From the NCBI GenBank assembly GCA_947474705.1, contig CANJJS010000004.1, positions 57,295 through 121,294 of the forward strand: a stretch of DNA of 64,000 bases, read 5' to 3'. This stretch comes from Acetobacteraceae bacterium. GTDB lineage: Bacteria > Pseudomonadota > Alphaproteobacteria > Acetobacterales > Acetobacteraceae. The position numbers and the translations under genes are program-made. The notes under the pieces were generated by a model. It was not told where the DNA came from and did no database searches. It was given only the letters and a program-made list of their open reading frames with translations. Positions 8,916 to 18,015 of this stretch are shown in pieces. Every line of letters starts with the position of its first letter. Position 1 is the first letter of the stretch.

Positions 8916-10082
8916 TCAGAACGAAGCGAGACCCATGATTCCGTCGGCGGCGTCGAAGTCGCCGACGATTTTCTTGCCGATCAGGTCGCGCAGGGTTTCG
9001 GAGGCGCCGCCACCCAGGGAACCGTAGCGGGCGCCGCGGTAGAAACGCGACACAGGATATTCGTCGGTGAAGCCGAAGCCGCCGTGGACCTGCACGGCCT
9101 CGGACGTCACGCGGATCGCCATCTCGTTGCAGAAGACCTTCGCTGTTGCCGCCAGGAACGGGTCGGGGAAGGGGTTGGCGGTGAGGCAGGCGCGATAGAG
9201 CAGTCCGCGGCCGGCCTCGATGTCCTTGAACATGTCGGCGAGCTTCCAGCGGATGCCCTGAAAGTCGGAGATCGGCTTTCCAAACACCGTCCGATCTCGC
9301 ACGTACTTCACCGCCTCATCGAAGGCGCCTTCGGCCAGGCCGAGCGAGATCGAGGGGTTCAAACAACGCTGAGTATTGAACGCGGACAGAAGTTTCCGAA
9401 AACCGTCTTCCTTGATGACCAGGTTTTCCAGCGGCAATTCGCAGTCGTTGAACTGAATCTCAGCAAGATTCTCGCCGCCCATGGTGTGGTAGGTGCCGGT
9501 GACCTCGAAGCCCGGCGTGCCGGGTTCCAAAAGGACGCAGCCGATGCCCTCGCGGCCCGGTTTGCCGTCGATACGGGTGAAGATCACGAACATCCCGGCC
9601 TCGGCGGCGCGGCTAATAAGAGTTTTCGTGCCTTTCAGGATGACGCGGTCTTCCATCACGCGGGTGTTGGTGCGGAAGTTCGCGACGTCCGTGCCCGCGT
9701 GCGGTTCCGTCATGCAGATCGCCAGGATGCAGTCGCCGCTGACCACTTTCGGCAGGATGCGTTCGCGGATCGAATGCGGCGCGTAACGGGAGATGACGCG
9801 TGTCTGCACGCCCGCCTCGCCCAACACGGCCATGGCGGTGACGTAATCGACCTTGGCGATTTCTTCCAGGATCAGCGCGGTATCCAGGATGGGAAGGCCG
9901 AGTCCGCCGTATTCCTCGGGCACCGACATGCCGAGGACGCCAAGGGCGGCGAGCTTCTTCATGTTCTCCCAGGGAAAGGTGCCGTCCATCCAGCGGTGCG
10001 CGTTCGGCTTGAACTCGGTCTGAGCCAGTTCGCGCACGGAGGCGATCATCTCGCGCTGCTGGGGATCGATCTTGAAGTCCAT
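8916..10082 (-). CDS. Acyl-CoA dehydrogenase family protein
   Basis: A 388-residue FAD acyl-CoA dehydrogenase, expected to introduce an alpha-beta double bond in an acyl-CoA and pass electrons to ETF. Conserved stretches are visible in order: LGMSVPEEYGGLGL, ICMTEPHAGTDVANF (FAD/substrate loop), YVRDRTVFGKPISDFQG, and VQVHGGFGFTDEYPVSRFYR with the usual C-terminal glycine-rich helix. The ATG at 10082 (MDFKIDPQQREM) was chosen over an upstream one because it has AAGGA ten bases before it and matches the family start. The esterase gene lies 16 bases upstream on the same strand, so the two form an operon. Confidence 0.92.
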   Translation of the reverse strand: MDFKIDPQQREMIASVRELAQTEFKPNAHRWMDGTFPWENMKKLAALGVLGMSVPEEYGGLGLPILDTALILEEIAKVDYVTAMAVLGEAGVQTRVISRYAPHSIRERILPKVVSGDCILAICMTEPHAGTDVANFRTNTRVMEDRVILKGTKTLISRAAEAGMFVIFTRIDGKPGREGIGCVLLEPGTPGFEVTGTYHTMGGENLAEIQFNDCELPLENLVIKEDGFRKLLSAFNTQRCLNPSISLGLAEGAFDEAVKYVRDRTVFGKPISDFQGIRWKLADMFKDIEAGRGLLYRACLTANPFPDPFLAATAKVFCNEMAIRVTSEAVQVHGGFGFTDEYPVSRFYRGARYGSLGGGASETLRDLIGKKIVGDFDAADGIMGLASF

Positions 10083-10098
10083 GTCAAAAAATCCTTTG

Positions 10099-11064
10099 TC
10101 AGGCGAGGACGCGGTTGAGGAAGTCATCCATCTTCGCCGACGCGGCTTTCGACAGATCGTTGGGGAAGAGCGTGAAGCCGTGCGCGCCGCCGGGGTAGAT
10201 CGCGAGTTCCGCCGCGTTGCCGGCGGCGACCCAGCGGGCGTGCATGAACAAAGTGTCGTCCAGCAGGGCGTCGCGGGTGCCGACGCTGAACAGCGCGGGG
10301 CAGAGGCCTTTCAGGTTCGCGTAGAGCGGCGAAATATCCGGCACCCGGCGGTCGGTCACGGTGGGCAGGAACGCGTTGTAGAATTGTCGCATATCGATGG
10401 TGCGAAGGACGAGGCGTTCGTTGCCGAACTGCCGCTGGCTCGGCGTCATGCCGAGGTCGGAGACGCAGTAAACAACATTGGCGCCGCGCCAACTCGTAAA
10501 ACCGTAACGGTCGCGCATGCGCAGAATGGTGACGAGGGTGAGGTGCCCGCCCGCGGATTCGCCGCCGATGGTCAGCGCGTCCGTGCCGAATTCCTTCTTG
10601 CCGTTCTGGACCAGCCAGGCCGCGGCGGCCTCGCAATCGTCGGGACCGGCGGGATAAGGGTGTTCGGGCGCGAGCCGGTATTCGACGCTGACCACCGCCT
10701 GTCCCGTGTTGTCGGCGATTCGCTCAAGCATCGGGTCCTGCATGTCGGCGCCGCCGAGAACCCAGCCGCCGCCGTGCAGGTGCAGATAGATGCCGCGGGG
10801 GTTGGCGGGCGCAATGGCGCGCAGGGGGATGTCGTTGCCGTCCTTGCCCTGAATGACGATCGTTCGTGCCCGTGGCGACAGGACAGGCGCGGGAAACGGG
10901 CCCTCGCCCCGGCGGCGCGCGGCGCGGAAGGCCTCGGGTCCGGCGAGCCACCATTCCGGCTGTCCGGTCAGCAGCGCGACCATTTTGGCGTTGAGTTCGG
11001 CGGTGTCGGGCGCGATGGCGTCCGGGCCGAACAAGGCTGGATCGAATGGTGTCGTGTCGGTCAT
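10099..11064 (-). CDS. Alpha/beta hydrolase of the hormone-sensitive-lipase (HSL) type
   Basis: A 321-residue serine esterase of family IV. The oxyanion motif [11 protein letters not shown], nucleophile elbow GGESAGGHL, catalytic aspartate in [10 protein letters not shown] and histidine in GGAHGFTLF form the full triad. It likely cleaves a short-chain or aromatic ester or lactone in the cytoplasm; the substrate is unknown. It is the first gene of a two-gene operon with the acyl-CoA dehydrogenase and is divergent from the luciferase-like gene at 11214, so the 149 bases between them should hold two promoters. Confidence 0.9.
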   Translation of the reverse strand: MTDTTPFDPALFGPDAIAPDTAELNAKMVALLTGQPEWWLAGPEAFRAARRRGEGPFPAPVLSPRARTIVIQGKDGNDIPLRAIAPANPRGIYLHLHGGGWVLGGADMQDPMLERIADNTGQAVVSVEYRLAPEHPYPAGPDDCEAAAAWLVQNGKKEFGTDALTIGGESAGGHLTLVTILRMRDRYGFTSWRGANVVYCVSDLGMTPSQRQFGNERLVLRTIDMRQFYNAFLPTVTDRRVPDISPLYANLKGLCPALFSVGTRDALLDDTLFMHARWVAAGNAAELAIYPGGAHGFTLFPNDLSKAASAKMDDFLNRVLA

Positions 11065-11213
11065 GGTGTTCCTCCCGCGCGCGTCTTTTCCAATGCTTTC
11101 CGGTCGAAGGCAACGCCGTGACCCGCTGTCTCCGGCGCGGCGGCGACGCCGCCAAGATTGCCCCCGTTCCCGGGACGTGGGAAGGTTTCGCCCGTGGCCA
11201 ACAGGAGGAACCG

Positions 11214-12437
11214 ATGAAGTTTGGCATCTTCTACGAGTTGCAATGTCCCCGTCCGTGGGAAAACAACAAGGAACGCGACCTCTATCAAAACGCGTTGAAA
11301 CAGGTCGAACTCGCCGATAAGCTCGGATACCACTACGCCTGGGAGGTCGAGCACCACTTCCTGGAAGAATATTCCCACTCGCCGCAACCCGAGGTCTTCC
11401 TCGCCGCCGCCAGCCAGCGCACCCAGCAGATACGATTGGGCCACGGCATCATCCAGCTCACGACCAATCACCCCGCGCGCGTGGCGGAAAAAGTCGCCTG
11501 CCTGGATCTGATCAGCAACGGCCGCGTCGAATTCGGCATGGGCGAGGGCGGCAGTATCACCGAACTCGCGCCCTTCGGCCGGGAAATGGAAAACAAACGC
11601 GAGGTCTGGGACGACGCGGTGCGCTGCCTGATCCCGATGTTCAGGGACGGCGGCTGCGAATACGATGGGGAATATTTCAAATTCCCGATGCGCAACGTGT
11701 TGCCGAAGCCGTTGCAGAAACCGCATCCGCCGATGTGGGTCGCCTGTTCTCAGCTCGAAACCATCGAAATGGCGGGCCGCCGCGGCATCGGCGCGCTGGG
11801 CTTTCAGTTCCTGAGCGCGGAAATGGCCCATGCCTGGGTTCACGCCTACTACAACAGCTTCACGCGGCGGCAGGAAAAACTCGCGGATTATCAGACCAAT
11901 TGCAACATCGCGATGGTCAGCTATTTCATGTGCGCCGAAACCGACGAGGAAGCCCGCCGCCGCGCCGACGGGGTGACGTTCTTCCAGTTCTCCCTGGCCT
12001 GGTACAGCGGTTCTCGCAATCGCGAGCGGCCGCCGCCCGGTTCCGTCAATCTGTGGGACGAATACAACAAGTGGAAGAAGGAAAACCCGGAACTCGCCCA
12101 TAAGGCGCTGACCGGCGGGCTGATCGGGTCTCCGGAAACCATCCGCCGGAAACTGCGGCGGTTCCAGGAATCGCATGTCGATCAGATCATCCTTCTCAAT
12201 CAGGCGGGCAACAACACGCACGAGCATATCTGCGAAAGCCTGGAATTGTTCGCAAAGGAAGTGATGCCGGAATTCACCGCGCGCGAACCGGAACATCAGG
12301 CCTGGAAACAGGGCGTTCTCGATGGCTCGATCGTCCTCGAGGACATCGATACCACTCCGTACAAAGAGCGCGCGGGCGTCGGCAAAGGTGTCGCGATTTC
12401 GAAACTGGCCCAGGTCGGCGCCGAAGCGGCGGAGTAA
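11214..12437 (+). CDS. LLM class flavin-dependent oxidoreductase (first of four)
   Basis: A 407-residue bacterial-luciferase-like TIM-barrel monooxygenase or dehydrogenase using FMNH2 or F420-type chemistry. Typical blocks are [15 protein letters not shown] at the N-terminus, [19 protein letters not shown], and [11 protein letters not shown] with its phosphate-binding glycines, then a C-terminal [10 protein letters not shown] segment. An AGGAGG site 6 bases before the ATG fixes the start, although the frame is open further upstream. It is divergent from the esterase operon and is followed by a second LLM gene after two hairpins. Confidence 0.9.
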   Translation: MKFGIFYELQCPRPWENNKERDLYQNALKQVELADKLGYHYAWEVEHHFLEEYSHSPQPEVFLAAASQRTQQIRLGHGIIQLTTNHPARVAEKVACLDLISNGRVEFGMGEGGSITELAPFGREMENKREVWDDAVRCLIPMFRDGGCEYDGEYFKFPMRNVLPKPLQKPHPPMWVACSQLETIEMAGRRGIGALGFQFLSAEMAHAWVHAYYNSFTRRQEKLADYQTNCNIAMVSYFMCAETDEEARRRADGVTFFQFSLAWYSGSRNRERPPPGSVNLWDEYNKWKKENPELAHKALTGGLIGSPETIRRKLRRFQESHVDQIILLNQAGNNTHEHICESLELFAKEVMPEFTAREPEHQAWKQGVLDGSIVLEDIDTTPYKERAGVGKGVAISKLAQVGAEAAE

Positions 12438-12442
12438 ACGGG

Positions 12443-12474
12443 ATGACGGGGGATCAGGTCCGATCTCCCGTCAT
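12443..12474. terminator. Hairpin after the first LLM gene
   Basis: A 13-pair stem (one G-T pair), ATGACGGGGGATC with GATCTCCCGTCAT around a 6-base loop, 5 bases after the LLM stop codon. It lacks a T-run; it may terminate weakly or protect the 3' end of the transcript. Confidence 0.5.
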
Positions 12475-12488
12475 TCGCCGAAGGGGGC

Positions 12489-12508
12489 CCGCCCCCAGGA
12501 GGGGGCGG
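12489..12508. terminator. Second GC hairpin between the two LLM genes
   Basis: CCGCCCCC and GGGGGCGG form a perfect 8-pair stem with an AGGA loop, 14 bases beyond the first hairpin. No T-run follows. The two in series could partly uncouple expression of the LLM genes. Confidence 0.4.
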
Positions 12509-12575
12509 AGCTGGGGACTTGCAACGCGCCGGGAACCTGTCACTTTTTCGTCAAGGGAATAAAGGAGACGCGACC

Positions 12576-13628
12576 ATGGAATTCGGTATGTTCCACGAAT
12601 TTCAGAGACGGCCTGGCCAAACCGAAGCCGACGCTTTCACCGAGTCATTCGAGCTTGTCGACGATGCCGAACGCACTGGCCTCGATGTCATGTGGCTGGC
12701 GGAACTGCATTCCGCGCCCGAACGCTCGGTCCTGGCCGCGCCGCTGACCATCGCCGCGTCGATCGCCACGCGCACCAAACGGATGAAGGTCGGCATCGCC
12801 GTGCAGGTGCTGCCGCTGTGCCACCCGCTGCGCATCGCCGAGGAAGCCGCGACCGTCGATCACATCAGCCACGGCCGTCTGATCATGGGCATTGGCCGCA
12901 GCGGCTTCCCGCGGACGTACGAAGCCTACGGCGTGTCCTACGCCGAAAGCCGGGAACGCTTCGCCGAGGTCACGGAAATCGTCAAACGGGCCTGGACTCA
13001 GGAAACATTCAGTTTTCACGGTCAGTTTTATAACTTCGAAAATGTTTGCGTGGTGCCGAAGCCCTACGTCGCGCCCTACCCCGAGCTGCGCGTCGCGGTG
13101 AACAGCCCCGACACGTTTCAGGAACAAGGCGAGGCCGGCAATCCGATCTTCGTCGCCACCCGGCTCGGCGATCTGAACGAACTCGTTCCGAACCTGAAAG
13201 TTTATCGCGCGGCATGGCAGGCCGCCGGACATCCCGGCAACGGCAAGGTCTATTTGCGCGTGCCCGTTTACATCGCCGCCACGGAAAAAGCGGCGCGCGA
13301 GGAACCGATGGAGAGCGTCATGTTCTTCTATCGCTACCTTGGCGCGCGGATCGAGGCGTCCGCCGGCATGGTTGGGGCTCGCGCGATCGAAAACCGGGCG
13401 GAACGCGGCGCGCGGTTGCAGGCCATGGACTACGAGGAAGTGTTGCGCAGCAAGATCGTCGCCGGCACTCCCGCGCAGGTTGTGGACCGGCTGGGACAGT
13501 TAAAGGAAGAGCTGGGCCTGAGCGGGATTTTGGCGGAGTTGAATTGCGGGATGCGTATTCCGCATCATCAGGTCGTCAACTCCCTGAACATGATGTGCGA
13601 GCAGGTCCGGCCCAGCTTTCAGGCCTGA
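12576..13628 (+). CDS. LLM class flavin-dependent oxidoreductase (second)
   Basis: A 350-residue luciferase-like TIM barrel. MEFGMFHEFQRRPGQ starts the barrel, GIAVQVLPLCHPLRIAEEAA and HGRLIMGIGRSGFP are family blocks, and YEEVLRSKIVAGTPAQVVDR closes it. AAGGAGA lies eight bases upstream of the ATG at 12576; the 19 codons before it look non-coding. It is only modestly similar to its upstream neighbour, so it is an old paralogue. Probable flavin monooxygenase in the same catabolic block; substrate unknown. Confidence 0.9.
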   Translation: MEFGMFHEFQRRPGQTEADAFTESFELVDDAERTGLDVMWLAELHSAPERSVLAAPLTIAASIATRTKRMKVGIAVQVLPLCHPLRIAEEAATVDHISHGRLIMGIGRSGFPRTYEAYGVSYAESRERFAEVTEIVKRAWTQETFSFHGQFYNFENVCVVPKPYVAPYPELRVAVNSPDTFQEQGEAGNPIFVATRLGDLNELVPNLKVYRAAWQAAGHPGNGKVYLRVPVYIAATEKAAREEPMESVMFFYRYLGARIEASAGMVGARAIENRAERGARLQAMDYEEVLRSKIVAGTPAQVVDRLGQLKEELGLSGILAELNCGMRIPHHQVVNSLNMMCEQVRPSFQA

Positions 13629-13785
13629 TCCGCGACGGTTGCCGGGCAGGAGCGGGGCGGGGAATGGCCGCGCCGCCTCGTCCGGCGATGTCGCGACGCG
13701 TCTTCGTCCACATGCGACGATCCCGAGCCCGTCGCGAGATCGATCGTTTGGGTATAGGCGCGATGCCTCCCAACCGCGCCGCTGT

Positions 13786-13816
13786 CGCGCATCTTGACCG
13801 CCGGTCAGGATGCGCG
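13786..13816. promoter_or_regulatory. 31-base near-perfect palindrome, TetR-like operator candidate
   Basis: Arms CGCGCATCTTGACCG and CGGTCAGGATGCGCG flank a single central C, with one T/G mismatch pair. The core TGACCG-C-CGGTCA has the size and symmetry of TetR-family operators. It lies 38 bases before the ATG of the VOC gene at 13855, within a 226-base gene-free leader, so it could control the VOC-LLM-ACAD-SDR run. As RNA it would form a strong hairpin, which is the alternative reading. No regulator gene is adjacent. Confidence 0.5.
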
Positions 13817-13854
13817 CCCAATCGGGGGAGGAAACCATCAAGGGAGACAGAGTC

Positions 13855-14211
13855 ATGAGCTTCGCCGTCAATCACGTTCATCTGAAGACCACCGATCCCG
13901 TCGCGACCGCCAAATATTATGTCGACAATTTCGGCGCGACCATTAAGTCCGAAATTCCCGGCCGCGGCATTCAGGTCGATATGCATGGTCTGCAACTGAA
14001 CATCACCACCAAGATCGCCGCGCAGAACCACGAACAAAACTATGGAATTGAGCACATCGCGCTGAACACGACCGACTTCGCGGGCACGCTCGCCAGTCTG
14101 AAGGCGAATGGCGTGAAGGTGCTTGAAGAACTGGTTGGCGGCAGCGGCAGCCGCGTGGCGTTCCTGCAGGCGCCGGATGGCGCGCAGGTCGAAATCATCG
14201 AAAAAGCCTGA
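13855..14211 (+). CDS. VOC family (glyoxalase-like) protein
   Basis: A 118-residue single-domain VOC protein. MSFAVNHVHLKTTDPVATAK begins the first beta-alpha-beta unit, GIEHIALNTTDF the second. Histidines in NHVHL and IEHIAL and the glutamate in QVEIIEKA could bind a divalent metal. Function could be lactoylglutathione lyase, epimerase, dioxygenase or fosfomycin-resistance-like; none is demonstrable. GGGAGA precedes the ATG. It starts a tightly packed run with the LLM gene 12 bases downstream. Confidence 0.82.
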   Translation: MSFAVNHVHLKTTDPVATAKYYVDNFGATIKSEIPGRGIQVDMHGLQLNITTKIAAQNHEQNYGIEHIALNTTDFAGTLASLKANGVKVLEELVGGSGSRVAFLQAPDGAQVEIIEKA

Positions 14212-14223
14212 GGAGCGCGTTCC

Positions 14224-15144
14224 GTGGCCCTGAAGGACCTGATCCCGCTTGGCATGTCGTTGCCGCATCGTTCGCCCGATCCTCTGGCGTTGACCACGGT
14301 CGGCGCGGTGGCGCGGCGCGCGGAGGAACTGGGATTTCGCGATCTCTGGGTCACGGAAAACACCGTCGACGAGGGCGTGTGTTTCGACCCCGTGTCGATT
14401 TTGACCTACGCCGCCTCCGTCACCAGCCGAATCCGTGTTGGGGCGTCCGTGGTGGTGCTGCCGATCCATCATCCGCTGATGGTCGCGCATCAATGGGCGA
14501 CTCTGGATTTCGTCAGTGGTGGCCGCGCCACTTTGGCGGTGGGTCTGGGTCGCGACCATCATTACCGCGATTTTCAAATCCCCGTCGCCGCCCGCGTGCG
14601 CCGGTTCCGCGAGGAAGTGGAATTGATCCGCGCTTTGTGGTCGAGGAAAACCGTGACCTACACGGGCCAGATTTATCAGGTGAAGGATGTTTCGCTGGCG
14701 ACGCGGCCCGTGCAAAAGCCCGGCGTTCCGCTTTGGATGGGCGTCGGCCACCCCAACGCCATCAAGCGCACGGCACGCCTCGCCGATGGCTGGATGGGGT
14801 CCGGCGGGTCCAGCATCGCGGAATTCAAGGCGTCCGTGCCCATTCTGAAACAGGCGCTGGAGGAACAGGGGAAGGACCCCGAAGCCTTTCCGATTTCGAA
14901 ACGGGTCTTCATGGCGGTCGACGAACGGCCGGACACCGCTCGCGCGGAACTGAACCGCTGGTTCACGGAGGTCTACCATAATCCCGCCGGCACCGACGCC
15001 TCGGGCATCCACGGCACACCGGAACAGGTCGCCGAACGCCTGCACGAACTCGTCGCCGCGGGCGCGAAACATCTGTTGCTAAATCCGATCTCCCGCCACG
15101 CCGAGCAACTGGAAGCCGTGGCCGAACTGGCCGGCCTGAAATAG
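14224..15144 (+). CDS. LLM class flavin-dependent oxidoreductase (third)
   Basis: A 306-residue luciferase-like enzyme with a GTG start behind GAGGAG. Blocks include GAVARRAEELGFRDLWVTEN, RIRVGASVVVLPIHHPLMVA, GGRATLAVGLGRDHHY and LWMGVGHPNAIKRTARLADGW without its last residues. It is closer to the F420-dependent type of LLM proteins than the two upstream, but cofactor use cannot be decided from sequence. It lies between a VOC gene (12-base gap) and an acyl-CoA dehydrogenase gene (1-base gap), so co-transcription is very likely. Confidence 0.88.
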   Translation: MALKDLIPLGMSLPHRSPDPLALTTVGAVARRAEELGFRDLWVTENTVDEGVCFDPVSILTYAASVTSRIRVGASVVVLPIHHPLMVAHQWATLDFVSGGRATLAVGLGRDHHYRDFQIPVAARVRRFREEVELIRALWSRKTVTYTGQIYQVKDVSLATRPVQKPGVPLWMGVGHPNAIKRTARLADGWMGSGGSSIAEFKASVPILKQALEEQGKDPEAFPISKRVFMAVDERPDTARAELNRWFTEVYHNPAGTDASGIHGTPEQVAERLHELVAAGAKHLLLNPISRHAEQLEAVAELAGLK

Positions 15145-15145
15145 C

Positions 15146-16345
15146 GTGGATTTCGCGCTGACGCCCATGCAACGAACGCTCCAGGCGAAATGCCTGGAGC
15201 TGGCGGCGGATTTCGCCACACGATCCCCCCAACATGACCGCGAAGCGTCGCACCCCACCGAAAATTACGATATTCTGCGGCGCGAGGGTTTCCTTCATTT
15301 GACCATTCCCAAACACTGGGGCGGGTCCGGTCACGATTTTCTTACTCACACCATCGCCTACGAAGCTCTTGGAAGAGGCTGCCCTTCCACCGCTCTGGCC
15401 TTCAACATGCACGCCTCCGTCGTCATGCCCTTGCTGGAAAGCACCGAGGTCAGCGACGCCGCCAAAACTAAAATCGCCGATCTCGTCGTCAACCACGGCA
15501 AAATGTTGGGCGGCAATTTCTCCGAACCCGGCCACACCTCTCTCATTGGCGAACGCCCCCTCAGCGTCCGCGCTTATCCTGTCGAAGGCGGCTATTGCAT
15601 CTCCGGCCGCAAAATGTTCGCTTCCATGCTTCAGGCCGCCGATTACGTGCTGGTCCTGGTCCACCCGGAGGGAACCACAGGCGTATCCCCTGGCATGCTC
15701 GCGATGATCCCGCCCAACGCCGAGGGACGGAACGTCATCGCCAATTGGGACACCCTTGGGATGCGGGCCACGCGTAGCGACTCCCTGATCCTGGACAATT
15801 GCTTCGTGCCCGACGACGCCGTCGTCTTTCGTTCCGGCGACATTCGCCGCTTCCGGATCGAGGGCGCGAGCTGGTTCTGGGCGTCCTATACCTCAGTCTA
15901 TCTCGGCCTCGCCGGCGCCGCCTTCGACGAATTATGCCGTGTTCTCAACACCCGGAATGCCGAGGGCTATTCGCAATCCCTCGCCTGGCATCCGGATTCC
16001 CGCCGCCATGTCGCCGAACTCAGCGTCGATCTGCACGCGGCGCGACTCACCACTTACCATTCCGCCTGGCTGCGCGACCGCGACGGCCCGACGCCGGAAG
16101 CGATGACGGCGATGTTCCGCGCCAAATACCTCGTGGGCCAGGCTACCAGCCGCATCGTCCGCACCGCGCTGACGCTTGGGGGCGCTCATGGCATTTTCAA
16201 AGGGTCTCGGATCGAGCAATTGTTCCGGGATGGCGCCCTGGCCGAAATCCAGCCGCCGCAATCGGATTTTTGCCTGTGGAATATCGGGCTGCACGAGCTC
16301 GGCCTCGATCCGGCGGCGGCGCTGCCGCCGATGCGGCCGGCCTAA
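15146..16345 (+). CDS. Acyl-CoA dehydrogenase-like flavoprotein
   Basis: A 399-residue protein of the acyl-CoA dehydrogenase superfamily. It has the N-terminal helical part (LREGF-type turn before FLHLTIPKHWGGSG), the mid barrel with GNFSEPGHTSLIGERPLS, the DTLGMRATRSDSLILDNCFV segment, and a C-terminal GGAHGIFKGS...LFRDG region. The GTG start lies one base past the LLM stop codon, so translation is probably coupled. It is atypical in the active-site region, and a role as a flavin monooxygenase of the DszC/HpaH type is an alternative to a true dehydrogenase. Confidence 0.82.
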   Translation: MDFALTPMQRTLQAKCLELAADFATRSPQHDREASHPTENYDILRREGFLHLTIPKHWGGSGHDFLTHTIAYEALGRGCPSTALAFNMHASVVMPLLESTEVSDAAKTKIADLVVNHGKMLGGNFSEPGHTSLIGERPLSVRAYPVEGGYCISGRKMFASMLQAADYVLVLVHPEGTTGVSPGMLAMIPPNAEGRNVIANWDTLGMRATRSDSLILDNCFVPDDAVVFRSGDIRRFRIEGASWFWASYTSVYLGLAGAAFDELCRVLNTRNAEGYSQSLAWHPDSRRHVAELSVDLHAARLTTYHSAWLRDRDGPTPEAMTAMFRAKYLVGQATSRIVRTALTLGGAHGIFKGSRIEQLFRDGALAEIQPPQSDFCLWNIGLHELGLDPAAALPPMRPA

Positions 16346-16410
16346 CCCATCTTGCACGCCGCCGCCCGGACCCGGACAATGCTGCGCACACGCGGGAAGG
16401 GAACAAAACC

Positions 16411-17262
16411 ATGGGCAAACTCACCGGCAAGGTCGCGATCGTCACCGGCGCCAGCCGCGGCATCGGCCAACTGATCTCCGAACTCTTCGCCGCGGAGGGC
16501 GCGAAGGTCGTCTGCGCCGCCCGCACGATGAACGAGGGCGACCACCGGATGCTGGAAGGCTCCCTCGCCCGCACCGTCGAAAACATTCGCGCCGCCGGCG
16601 GCGAGGCGATTCCCTGCATCGCCGATGTGTCGTCCGAAACCGATTGCATCGCCCTGGTCGATACCGCGCGGCAGGCGTATGGCGGCGTCGATATCCTCGT
16701 GAACAACGCCGCGCTGAATTACTATCTGCCGACGGAGACCTACCCGACCAGCCGCTGGATGCGCTGCTTCGCGGTCAACGTCCACGCGCCCTTCATGCTG
16801 TCAAAGGAAGTCCTGAAGGATTTCATCCCGAAACGCGCCGGTGCGATCGTCAACATCAGCTCCGGCTCCGCCATCGGACCCGGCCGCGGTCCCTACGAGG
16901 ACCAGACCGTCCGTGGCGGCGTGATGTACGGCGCCACCAAAGCCGCGCTGGAACGCATGACGCAGGGCCTCGCGCAGGAAGTCGCGCATTACGAGGGAAT
17001 CACCGTCGCCGCCGTCTCCCCGTCCCGCGTCGTCCCGACCCCCGGCACCGTCCACTTCAAACTGGTCACCGGCATGGACGACCCCAAAGGCGAACCGCCG
17101 ATCCTGATGGCCCGCGCCGCGCTGCTTCTGGCCAGCGAGGGCGCCGCGAAGGTCAATGGCCGCGTCACCTACAGCCAGCAAATCCTGAAGGAATTCGGCT
17201 GGATCGAGGACGGCGACGGCCGCGGCGTCACCATGCGCGGCTCCGGCTACTCCGAAATCTGA
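16411..17262 (+). CDS. SDR family NAD(P)-dependent oxidoreductase
   Basis: A 283-residue classical short-chain dehydrogenase. The cofactor motif TGASRGIG is at residues 13-20, NNAA follows near 96, the catalytic serine is in IVNISSGSA, and YGATKAALERM gives the Tyr-x-x-x-Lys pair. It would oxidise or reduce an alcohol/ketone using NAD(P). GGGAAGGGAA precedes the ATG. It closes the VOC-LLM-ACAD-SDR run, 65 bases after the ACAD-like gene. The family is too broad to name the substrate. Confidence 0.9.
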   Translation: MGKLTGKVAIVTGASRGIGQLISELFAAEGAKVVCAARTMNEGDHRMLEGSLARTVENIRAAGGEAIPCIADVSSETDCIALVDTARQAYGGVDILVNNAALNYYLPTETYPTSRWMRCFAVNVHAPFMLSKEVLKDFIPKRAGAIVNISSGSAIGPGRGPYEDQTVRGGVMYGATKAALERMTQGLAQEVAHYEGITVAAVSPSRVVPTPGTVHFKLVTGMDDPKGEPPILMARAALLLASEGAAKVNGRVTYSQQILKEFGWIEDGDGRGVTMRGSGYSEI

Positions 17263-17283
17263 TTTTCCGAACGGACCCCGCGG

Positions 17284-17970
17284 GTGATTTTCCTTGGTTC
17301 AACCCTGTTCAACGCGTTTTTCTTCGTCAGCACCTTCCTTCTGACCGTCCCCGCCTTCCTCGTCAGCCTCTTCGCCCCCCACACCGTCATGGGCTGGGCG
17401 CGTCTCTGGGCGCGCCTGGAGATCGGCGCCGCGCGCGCCATCTGCGGCATTCGGATGGAGGTCGTGGGGCTGGAAAACCTCCCGCCCGGACCGGCGATCG
17501 TCGCCTCGCGGCACCAGTCGGCGTTCGACATCCTCGCCTGGATCGCGATCGCGCCCGCCGCCTGCTTCGTCGTGAAACGGGAACTGACGCAAATCCCGCT
17601 GTTCGGGCGCCTGATCCTGCTCGCCGGCATGATCTCGGTGGACCGCAAAGCCGCCGCCGCCGCGATGCGTGGGCTGCTGCGCGGTGGCGACGCCGCCAAG
17701 GCCGCCGGCCGCCATATCGTCATTTTCCCGGAGGGCACGCGCGTCGATCCGGACGAGTTTCCTCCGTTGCAACCTGGTGTCGCCGCGCTGGCCTTTCGGC
17801 TGGGTATTCCCGTTGTGCCAGTTACAACCGATTCCGGCGCGAGTTGGAGCCGCCGCGCGTTCCGGAAACGGCCGGGCACGATCCATGTCGTCATCCACAA
17901 GCCATTGCCGCCGCCGCATGCGCGCGACACCGTCATGAGTGCCCTTCGTGCCGCGTATGGTGGCCCCTGA
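17284..17970 (+). CDS. plsC: 1-acyl-sn-glycerol-3-phosphate acyltransferase (PlsC family)
   Basis: A 228-residue lysophosphatidate acyltransferase, which makes phosphatidic acid at the inner membrane. The HX4D motif is RHQSAFD, the substrate motif is IIFPEGTR-like (VIFPEGTRVDP), and GIPVVPVTTDSG gives the fourth block. The N-terminal ~35 residues form a membrane helix. The GTG start is 21 bases beyond the SDR stop; the ribosome site is weak, so translation may continue from upstream. Another acyl-acceptor (for example ornithine lipid) is possible. Confidence 0.88.
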   Translation: MIFLGSTLFNAFFFVSTFLLTVPAFLVSLFAPHTVMGWARLWARLEIGAARAICGIRMEVVGLENLPPGPAIVASRHQSAFDILAWIAIAPAACFVVKRELTQIPLFGRLILLAGMISVDRKAAAAAMRGLLRGGDAAKAAGRHIVIFPEGTRVDPDEFPPLQPGVAALAFRLGIPVVPVTTDSGASWSRRAFRKRPGTIHVVIHKPLPPPHARDTVMSALRAAYGGP

Positions 17971-18015
17971 ACCCCCACGCTTTCCTCCGCCGCCCCACGG
18001 GCTCACAATAGCCCC

